Source of the DNA: Saccoglossus kowalevskii
Taxonomy: Eukaryota; Hemichordata; Enteropneusta; Harrimaniidae
Assembly: GCF_000003605.2 (NCBI RefSeq)
Contig: NW_003144313.1
Span: 21,229-32,488, forward strand
Direction: 5' to 3'
Length of the DNA: 11,260 nucleotides
Shown: positions 1-10,000 of the stretch, piece by piece
Layout: every line of letters starts with the position of its first letter
How positions within the stretch are numbered: the first letter of the stretch is position 1
The notes under the pieces: model-generated
What the model was told of the DNA's origin: nothing
The model's input: only the letters and a program-made list of their open reading frames with translations
The model's database searches: none
Translations under genes and position numbers: made by a program

Positions 1-1045
1 ATGCAGAGATTGATTGTTTCTGATAAATATTTGTGCATATTAATCACCTAATTTGCATAATTAGTTAATTTTCAGCTTTTCCAGGGTATCTCAAGTACTA
101 ATCATTCGCATTTCAATGAAACTTGGTACATAGATCCTTTAGGACTATGCAAAGACCTGATTAGTTTTAGGGCAAATAATTGTGCATAATAATAAATAAT
201 TTGCATAATTAATTTTCAGCTTTTCTACTGATATCTAAAGTACTAATCATCACATTTCAATGAATCTAGAATTATGCAGACCCAATGAGTTTCTGGTAAA
301 TATTTGTGCATATTAATCACCTAATTTGCATAATTAACCAACTTTCACACTGATATCTCTGGTACTAAACATCACATATCAATGAATGTACATGGATGCT
401 GTAGGACAATAGACAGACCTGGATAATTGTGGGTTAAAACCTGTACATATTAATTACCTAATTTGCATAATTAACCAATTTTAAGCTTTCACACTGATAT
501 CTAAAGTACTAATTATTCCATTTCAATGAAACTTAGTACAAAGATGCTCTAGGACAATGTACAAACCTAATTAGTTTGGGGTAAAAATCTGTTCATATTA
601 ATTCCCTAATAAGCATAATAATTCATAATTTTTTGGTTCTAATCACATTTCAATTAAACTTGGAAACATAGATTTTCTGTTACATTGCGCAGACCTCATT
701 AGTTTTACACTCAAATCTGTTCATATTACTTTTCTGATTTGCATAATTAGTTTTCAGCTAAGTAATTTCGAATTATATTTAATGTGTCTCCAATACTCTC
801 AGCACATGGGAGTTCTTTCTAAGCTTTCTTTGATTTTGGGTTAAAATTTGTTCATATTAATTCTCTAATCAGCATAATTCTTAATTTTTTTGTTCTGTTC
901 TGTTCATATTAGTTATCTGTTTTACATAATTAGTTTTCAGCTTTTCCATCAATATCTCATGTACAAGTAATTTTTAATTAATTTTTAATGTGTCTTCAAT
1001 ACTCTCAGCACACAGGAGTTCTTTCTAAGCTTTCTTTGATTTTAA
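1..1045. repeat. Degenerate tandem array, about 125-150 bp per unit, anchored on TTTGCATAATTA
   Basis: The motif TTTGCATAATTA or a close variant recurs near 52, 200, 325, 462, 612, 739, 871 and 922. Each is followed by shared blocks in the same order: TTTTCAGCTTTTCC, TGATATCTAAAGTACTAAT, CACATTTCAATGAA, CTTGGTACATAGATG, TAGGACAATG and ACCTGATTAGTTT, then GTGCATATTAAT before the next anchor. The later units have lost or replaced blocks. No coding sequence is apparent. It lies upstream of the gene's first visible exon and may be in an upstream intron or intergenic. Confidence 0.85.
760..1043 (+). repeat. Direct repeat of about 78 bp (760-837 and 965-1043)
   Basis: Both copies run from AAGTAATTT to CTTTGATTTT. 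The last 57 bases (781-837 and 987-1043) differ at only three positions that I can count. They include ACTCTCAGCACA and GAGTTCTTTCTAAGC, which replace the usual second half of the neighbouring array units. The near identity, against the strong divergence of the surrounding array, suggests a recent duplication of about 205 bp. Confidence 0.85.
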
Positions 1046-1726
1046 ATGCTTTGTCACCGAATAATAGTCTGTTAAAAGTGCCAAGTATGAAATAATTAGG
1101 GTACAAAAAAACAAACCTGCGTAGAAATCGGGAAAAATAGATCTTTTCATTACCGGGTACACATTTCAATGGACTTGATTACACACAATGCATGATGTAA
1201 ATTTCATTTCATTCAACAGTGGAAGATGAATGTCTATGCATCTAAGTCAAAAATAATAATTTTGAACAAATCTGGGAAAATGTTATCAAAAAAATAGAAA
1301 ATGTCTCATCATATACCTTCTAGGACTAAAAATGAACTCTTCAGGTAAACTCAGCAAAGCACAGAAAGATTTTGGACACAGAGCAACAAAAGCACTATTC
1401 AAAATGAAATGACTATTACCGGTATACTCAGAAAATAACATCCCAATAAAAATGCTCCTGAAACTATTTGACATGTCTATTAGAACTTGGTGAATCATAT
1501 GAAAATGATAGAAACCAGCACTGAGTCAAAAATATCACTGTCAAACACCACGAATGAAGAAAAAATGATAGCCATGATTAATAATAATGTAAAATAAAAC
1601 ATATATCTGCAAGTATATTTAGTGTACTGTATTATATATTGATCTCTTGTATTGCTCACCCAAGACATTACTGGTAATAATTATTTCAAAAAGGACTATT
1701 ACTAAAGCAATCTTTTATTTTGACAG
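1046..1726. other. Upstream stretch with no gene recognised
   Basis: AT-rich sequence between the array and exon 1. It contains poly-A and poly-T runs and ATATAT stretches, but no TATA box, promoter or noncoding exon I can support. Its only function visible to me is the polypyrimidine tract and acceptor at its right edge. An untranslated first exon or the promoter could be here or further upstream. Confidence 0.5.
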
Positions 1727-1936
1727 GATTTGACAGTTGGATTTGACACGTATAACCATTGATAATGCCGACTATATCGAATAGTTCAGTACGTAGTGAC
1801 TTGCCCACCAGAGAGAGACTCACTGCTGTTAGCAATGAGTTAGCTACATCCACATCTAAAACTGGCTCTTCCTCAGATGTTGAAAGGTTTTCTGCTTTTG
1901 GTAAAACATCAACTACAGCATCTCAAAGTAAACGAA
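1727..1936 (+). CDS. Exon 1 as seen: end of 5' UTR plus start codon, residues 1-57
   Basis: A pyrimidine-rich stretch ending TTTTGACAG (AG at 1725-1726) looks like a splice acceptor, so at least one noncoding exon probably lies upstream. The chosen start is ATG 1765-1767, with A at -3; an in-frame TAA at 1753-1755 rules out an upstream extension within this exon. The coding part encodes 57 residues rich in Ser, Thr and Asn, starting MPTISNSSVRSD and ending TASQSKR, with no predicted structure. The donor GTAAGT at 1937 is a textbook match and leaves one base (phase 1), which joins exon 2 to make a Thr codon. A second possible acceptor (TGACAG, AG at 1735-1736) lies 10 bp downstream in the UTR. 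Confidence 0.85.
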
Positions 1937-4900
1937 GTAAGTTTCTGTGATTACTGTAAAATATTATATTTTTACTTGGAATGTATTTTTGCTATTTTTG
2001 CTGACTGGATGAATCAGTGAAAATAAAATCCACTGAAAAGACCCTTTTTCCTATATTTTACATTCAACTCATCAAAAATCAGTGAAAATAAACTTCAGCC
2101 AAAATGTCTTTTCATCAAAAATTAATTCCAGATAAAATAAAGTATTTTACATCATGGGAGGTATGTAAAAACTAACTCTGTGTTGCGATTGTGCAACTCG
2201 CCGAATGTTGATTATTGAACTCTGTGAATGTGTTGCAGTGTCACGATTGCCATTGCAGGGTTGGTTGGTCGAAAAGCGTTAATCCCAATGGTTGATCGAT
2301 GCCCATATTACTTCTTTATTTACAATGTAAGGGTTTACCGCATGCCTTATAGAAAAATTTAATTTTAAATCATTATTTTGCCGACTGCTCGCGAACTGCG
2401 GTAAACAAGTGTGGGACTGCTTTTTAGTTTTGTCAAATGAAAACAGTATAACCAAGAGTTCGTCAGGGCAGTTTCACAGTTCTCATTTTCTCTGCTGCCT
2501 AGAATAAGCCCCAAGTTCAAAGTTGCATTGACAAATTGTAACTGTCTCAGTTACAGTGTCGGCATCTGTGTTATTTCGTTGTTGCGCAGCCTAGCCAAAA
2601 TGTATCAACCGATTGAATAATGTGATGCAAATCATCACTGATAACAACAGTTGTGCTATTCACCAATCAGATCACAGGATGCTTATGCTATCCACCAATC
2701 AGATCATAGGATACTATGCTATCCACCAATCAGATCACAGGATGCCAATGCTGTTCACCAATCAGATCACAGGATGCCAATGCTATTCACCAATCTGATC
2801 ACAGGATGCCCATGCTATTCACCAATCTGATCACAGGATACCCATGCTATCCACCAATCAGATCTCAGGATGTTCATGCTATCAATTTAGAGGGAATGTA
2901 TTTTCGATAAAAGAATCCGTTCCACAAAATGTTGGTTCACCAAAAATTAATTATTTAAAATTAAGTATTTTACAGTATCTTACCATACTCTTATTGACAT
3001 GAAAGTTATTCTCAACATTGAATGTACTATTTTTTATCAGCCTCTGTAGTCTCAAGATCTGATACAAAAGGATTCACTGATGTTTCTGAAGTAGACAGAC
3101 TTTCTGATGAGGAACAAGGTATCATTACTGAATCAAATCTCAATACTTGTGTTGATTGTTATTATCAATGTTAATGCAGATTTTAACATATACATGTACA
3201 ACATGGTAATTAATACAAAGTCATGTTATTACATAATACTTGGTAATTTATTGCTGTGACCAGTGTGTAATTTTACTGCTAACATTAATTTTAACACTAA
3301 ACATTACTTCGTAATCTTTTACAGATCAACTTTTGCCCTTACCGCAAGGATGGCCAAGGCTGCAAGACCAAATCTTTCGCCGACGAGCTCTTAGTTTTAA
3401 GAAACCTGTTTCTACAAGTATCGATCATGCTATATCACACATACAGAAGCTCCAGGATCGACTTGAGGAATGGGCCAGAGATGTTGAGTTTGAAATAATG
3501 AGTCGGAAGACCAATAGTAGTTGTGCTACAAGTGTTTGCTGCAGTAATAGAGATTCAGCTACGTCGGCAAGAGAACGTACTGTGACTGATACTAGAGGTA
3601 TATATTCCCTGTCACCAGTATGTCTGTGTGATCAATACATATCATATTAACATGTATAACTTTTCAGGAGTTTAAATTTATCCTCTGCTGGAAAACTTTA
3701 TTGGGCTTACAGAAGCCCCTCCTTTAACCACAATGCTATAAAATAATAGCTCACCACCAGTTTTGTATCTTTAAACTTTTTTTGAAACGCAAAATAAACG
3801 CTTTGTTTTTGTTCAAATTTGGTATATACATGTACATTATACATGTTAGGATGTTCATGACATTCATGTTATACATGTTCATGACATTTTGTTTAACAAT
3901 GAGATCGAAGATGGCCAACCAGCGATTATAGTGCTTTTTGACTATGCTACTATATCTCCAAGGCTTCGGGACCATTTTTATTCATATTTGGCACATACAT
4001 TATACATGTTGGAATGCATGTCTATGTCAGTTAATTTCATAATCAGATCAATGATGGCCAACTGGCAGTCATTTTGTTTTTTTGGAAAATGTACTTTGTC
4101 GGTTTTCTTTAAAATTTAGTACATACACATGTTGAGATATATGATCATTAATTTCGTGATCAGATCAAAATGGCTGACTGGAAGCTATCTTGTTTTTTGA
4201 ATATGTATTATTTTGTTATTAATTATTCATCATATTTTTGTCACATACATAATCATACATACCTATGATTATTTGTAGAAATATCTTCCAATGGTTATTA
4301 AATGTTCAGAGTAAAAAGAACACAATAAAATAAGAAAAAATTATTAAATATGAAAAAAAAATGTACATAGAACATGAGTGAATCTGGTTGCAAATAAATT
4401 CTTGAATGACAAGATTTCCTCCTAAGATAATTTTAGCTTGTACAAGAAATTACAACTATGTGTGTGAGTACAATTTAACTGACAATCCAAGTTGTCTATT
4501 GTTAAGCCTACATTGTATGTTAGTCATTTGGTACACATTCATGTTTGGCTTGTGCTTCATTCTCATTAATTTGTAAAATGTCTTAAATTTTCCGCCATTA
4601 ATTGTTAGAGAAAGTGTCATTGGGTAACACCATAAACTGATACTGGAGACATGTCTTTACTTCAGTTTGGATACAAAAATTGCAAAAATATGAGAAATAG
4701 CAAATAAAAATATAAAGTTGTTTCCATAAATTAGAATGCAAATATAGAAGTCTTTTAATAAATCTGATTTTTGTTGATACTAGATTAGTTTATTATTTAC
4801 TCTCAATTACTGGCCACGAACAACAAATTCATTCAGAAACAATTTACCTGGTCACATGACCAGTAATTTGCATATCCAATTTGATTGTATATATGTATGT

Positions 4901-7052
4901 AGAAATACGTTTCCGTAACAATTTATTATGTGATCAGGTAAAAGACAGACTTGCAATCATCTTGCTTTTTTTTAGGCATGAATAACTTTTCCCCTAATTT
5001 TACTGTGTTATTAACAATGACTTGGTATTATTTATTGTATAGGTTCTGACCGTAGACATATTAGATTTGCACCAACATCAGCAGCAAGTGTAGAAGCAAG
5101 TGAGTCTACTTTGGAAAGCAGGCAGAGTGAAAATGTAACTGATTTATCTATACAGGGTATTGGTGCCATCATGCCTCCAGGTACACGTTATGATAACCTC
5201 ACATGTTTTCTTGATTACATCAATGTATAAACACTGTACAAACCATAGAGTTAATGATAATGCTGATTAAGTTCTGCATGAATCTCATTGACACAATCCA
5301 CTATTCATTTTTGGGATAAATTAGAATTTTTATTTTGCACATATCATTAGTTAAGCGGTAGATATTGGGGAAAATGTTTGTTGTTGTTGCTATTGTGAGT
5401 TTTGTTTTTTGTGACTAAAATAATTGTAACTCGTGCGATTCTTAAACAATCATCATTGAACTTGAATATCATTTCAAACTTTGAAATCTTATTAATAACT
5501 ATAAAGTATCAAGTGTGGCTGAAATAAAACATAGATATTTGGTAGATAGATACCTTGAGATAATGTGCAGATATGATTTGTTTTGGGGCCATGTCTGTGC
5601 ATAGGTATCTTGTGGGTAATGTGCAGAGAAGAATAGTTTTAGGGCCATGCCAGCTAATTTGCATATTAACAATCTCATTGCAGCCTGTGTATGCAAAATC
5701 TCAAAAACTTCTCAGATTCTGATCAAATTTGGCACATATGTACCTTGGTGAAATGTGCAGACATGGTTAACATTGGAGCCATGACTGTGCATATAACTAA
5801 TGTAAGCCTACATGTATGTAAGTGAAATCTCCTAACCTCTAATGCCATTGCTCCTTCACTGACCGTTTGGAATTTTCATTTCCTAGATGCTTTTTATAAA
5901 ACAATAATAATTGCATATGTTCTGTATTGACACCAAAGCTTTGCTGTAACTTTCCAACCAAAATTTTGCTCAACTATATTATTTTATAAGTGAGTTTAAG
6001 ATTAATACAGTACATGTAGTATTAAGGTATCAATATATATACCAGCATTTATTTAATATACCGGTACATGTATATGATGGAGCATACATGTATATCACCA
6101 GTGTGATAAACACTTAAGAACCAGTCTAGTTTGTATCCATCCTGAATTCTTATTATTGTAATAGTTGTGCATGTTCTTATTTATTTTGTTAACAGGGTTG
6201 GAAATGGAGATAGAGGCAGAGATTCCAACACTTGGAGCTGAAGAAGTCATTGATGAGACGGTTACATTGTTAGGGCGACTGGAGACTGATAGAAGAGATA
6301 CTGCTGACAGGTTGGAAGAAGAAAAGAAAAGAAGTGATATGCTGCGAGCTAGAATTGATAAATTGGCTGAAAAGAGAATGTATGAACTTCCTTTAGCTGT
6401 ACAACATGGTAAGTGAACAGTTTGAACATTCAATCATTGCAGTTAAGTGTATATAAAGGCAGAATTTGATATGTTAAAAAAACTTTTGACAAACAACCTG
6501 CTCTCTGATTGGTCAGATTGTTAGGTGTTATGGTTTGGTGGCCAATCATGTGTAATCTTGTTAATAGCTTTGTGTCATTATGATGAGTTTTGGCTGGAAA
6601 TGCCATCTGAGATAACACAAGACCAATGACTTAATGTCCACTATTCCTTTCAGAGCATGAAGCATGTGCATTGGACATCAGTGAGTTACAATGGCATGTT
6701 GCATACAGAGGTCGACAGGAAGCTAGAATTAGGAGCAAAGTTGACATTGCTGAAGTTCTCAATTCTAGACTTCTTGAAGACATCAACTTTGTTAAAACAC
6801 ATTCGTAAGTATCCTTTCCAGTTTTTGTTCAAAATTATGTGTTGTTATATCCAGCAATAACACATAATGTATTTGCTTTATTTGTTATATACTGGATCAT
6901 TAGAATATGACTTATTTTGACCATAAAAACACCTCCTCTAATGGAGAAAATACAGCAATTTTCTTTTTGTTTTGTCATAAATGTATGGCCAACCTAGGGG
7001 CTGGGTGGTTTCATTGCTAGGATTCCATGTGTACAGTAGTGTTGTTTTTGTC

Positions 7053-7092
<40 letters not shown>

Positions 7093-10000
7093 TTTATTGC
7101 ATCCTTAGAAATACAAATTTTCTATTGGTTTACAGCAATAAATATATAAGTGATTGAAATAATAGCAAAGTAAGAAAACATAAAAAATAGAAAAAAAAGA
7201 GTGAAGGAGGAGAGTATGATAGAATTCCTGTGATCACAAATATAATCAAGTAGTTTCATTGAGGTTGTTCTTGAAAGTAGTTTCACTGTGCTCTTTTTTT
7301 TTATTCGTGCAAATAGAACAGAACAAAACAAAAACTACCATCTTAGTAGTCTATTTCCTAAAACACTGTAAAATAATTTATTTTCAGTGGCATTTAATTA
7401 TAACTATTTTGATATTTTCAGCTTATTCCCTGGGTTTTAACTTCAAGAAATTGCCAATGTTATGGATTTAATTTTAATAGAGGATCTAGTGAATGATTAA
7501 GGCATTTACAGGCGTAAAAACAACCAGCTACCAGATCATCCTTTGAAAACTGCATGAAATCAGACATATACTTTGTCATATTATATACTTATCATATTGT
7601 ATTGCAGACCATTGGTTGAAGAAAAATTAGAACTTGAATTGGAAGCTATGCATAAAATTCAGGATGCTCAAATGCAGGTAAGATGGAATGCCATATAGTA
7701 CGTACCAAATTTACTGTGTTCATACAGCTTTATTTTACTGTCAAATTTACTGTCACCATTCCATTAATCTGACAGTAGTCAATGACAGTAGTGTTCTGGT
7801 TGACCCATGGTCCAAGGTTCAAAACCTACTCATGGTTGGGCACTGAAAAAGGGTTGCCGCATGGTCCAGAGTGGAAATGCTACTTGAGGTTGGGCACTGT
7901 AACAGGGTTACCCCATGGCCCAGAGTGGAAATCCTACGGTACTAAGGGCTGAGCACTGAAAAAAGGTACATAGACACATAGCCTTACCTAATCTGGAGAT
8001 CAAAGCCACTATTCTTTTGCTAAAGTGACATTGGGGATACTTTAATTGAGGTCTCTGGATGCTTGCATTGATTGAGTTGATGTCAGGATAGCACATTAAC
8101 TACCCATTGTAAGAGGAAAAAGGTTCAAAATACTCAAAGGAGAGCAATGTGGCTCATTTTTTCATGAGCAAATTTTCTTGGCTGATTATTACACAGCATT
8201 ACAGTTCTGGTTGATGTCAACACCATGTTTAACCTATCACTGGTAGCATAGTGGTTGTCGCATCAGGCTCATGATCGGTAGACCCAAGTTCAAATCCTAC
8301 CTTCGGCTGAACATCAAAGAGTCGACCCCTACCCTGGGTGAGTGTGCCACAGACTCAATGGGAAGGCCAATTCTACTGGCCGAGATTCATTCACTTACGG
8401 GGGGAACCTTGGTTAAGGTCCGCAGGTGCTTGTGTTCAACCAAGCCTGGTTGACGACAGGATAGCGCATAAAAATTGACATTTGATAGGGAGATGGCCAC
8501 ACAGCCCTGTGTCCCTGTAGTCCCAAACAGGAAATGACTTTAAAAAAAACAACAAAAAAAACACCATGTTTAATAATTAATGTCAGCTGCTACCAACAAC
8601 ATTAAATTGCAACTTTAAAGATAAACCATGTACGATAATGGCAGAGTTCTGTACACCCAGAGATATGAAGTGACAGCACTACTCTCAATACACCTAGGGA
8701 ATCTAAGTAATGTAGTCCTTACTGTCCTTGCTTATACACTTTTTATTTGAATACAGACTAATGATGAACTCGCAAAAACAGTGGAGAAATTAAAACAAAC
8801 TGAGTCTAAATCAGAAGAGGCTCATGGAAAGGCTGAAATGGAACGAGCACACATCAAGAAAGAACTTGATACTGTGCGACAAGCATTGCATGAAATAAGG
8901 TATAAAAAGGGTATCTTATGAGTATCACTATAGCATCACATTATTCATAAACAAGTGTAGTATTTTGTTTCTGTTGGATGAGGTTTGAAGACAAGCACTT
9001 ATAGTTTCACCATTGTGTATGTATGTGTGTTTTACCCGTATCTTAAGACGGATAGGTGATTGTGTCTTACATGAATGGCGCAGAGTGAACGTCTGCCACA
9101 AACATTTTTGAAAAAAAAGTTAGATTATGATTTTCACTTTTTTTATAGTTCAATGTTGGAATACTGAGCATTGAGACGGGAATATTGCATTGAGATTAAA
9201 AATCAACAATTAATGATCAAAATTTACCATCATCAAATGTGTATAGCACATTATTAAGCATGAAAATACCTCCCAAATATTTTTGTGTTTTTTGAATTCT
9301 ATGCAATGCTTTAATGTCATTACAAAGCTATGTTCTGTTCTTGTATTTGATTTCACATAATACAGGATCTCATAGTGAATGGGAAAATGGTCTTTTACAG
9401 TCGGACTTCACACACATACATGTATACCATAAGTATTCCATTAGTTTGTCCACTCCATATTTCACGCAAAATAATTACTTTTTTTGGCCATTCACAGCAG
9501 ACGCAAGATATTTACATATACCTAACTCCCACATTTTGTAGGCAAATACCAAGGCAATATTCCCAGACCCTTTCCTAGACATTCCGGTGAACGTTGTAAA
9601 TGCAGTAAACTTACATACCCACCTATGTGACAGTTAATCAAGGGTTTTAATTGGGTTCAACTATTGTTGTCAATAACAAGTTTTCGAGTCATAAGTGAAG
9701 TTGTGCGTGTTTGATTTGTTTTACAGTACTGAGTTAGATGAAGCAAGGAAGACATTTACATCCTATACACAACAATGTGATGATTCAAGACGAAAGTTAC
9801 AAGACAATGTACAAGAGCAAATTGTACTAGGTATGGCACAATATCTTCTGATGAAATGAAGTGATTCTGTATGTGCAATGGACTATTTCTCATCCACTAA
9901 TTTTGATATTTTGCTTTGTTTGAAGAAACCAAAAATGAGAATGCACGGGCTGCTGAGAAAATGCAAGGCAAGAAAGTGAAGCAAGTGAAAGAAAAAATAG

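Noticed and set aside
1286-1498. 70-codon minus-strand open frame upstream of the gene
   Set aside because: No conserved motif, no splice partner and ordinary AT-rich composition; length is within chance.
2655-2877. Regular repeats resembling a CRISPR array
   Set aside because: Units abut directly with no unique spacers, and the surrounding DNA is eukaryotic.
2613-2910. Two overlapping open frames of about 61-64 codons with repeated peptide text
   Set aside because: They are produced by the 32-bp minisatellite, which reads through different frames; no splice logic or independent coding evidence.
4848-4863. GTCACATGAC as a lysosomal-gene (CLEAR-like) regulatory site
   Set aside because: One mismatch from the GTCACGTGAC consensus, single copy, deep in an intron; easily chance.
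6095-6433. 112-codon minus-strand open frame
   Set aside because: It is antisense to exon 5; the Ser/Leu-rich reading is the usual mirror of Glu/Lys-rich coiled-coil codons.
6657-6860. 67-codon Met-initiated frame over exon 6
   Set aside because: Different frame from the one that joins exons 5 and 7; runs through the GTAAGT donor into the intron.
7122-7331. 69-codon minus-strand frame with a hydrophobic end
   Set aside because: Hydrophobic text comes from T-rich runs; no supporting context.
8241-8310. A functional tRNA gene
   Set aside because: A and B boxes are present, but the acceptor stem cannot pair and the sequence continues into a SINE body with A-tail and target duplications.
8271-8453. 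60-codon open frame
   Set aside because: It lies wholly inside the SINE, which is noncoding.
9314-9578. Two overlapping plus-strand frames of 67-75 codons in intron 8
   Set aside because: Phase of exons 8 and 9 joins cleanly without them, and neither has both splice sites in the right phase.
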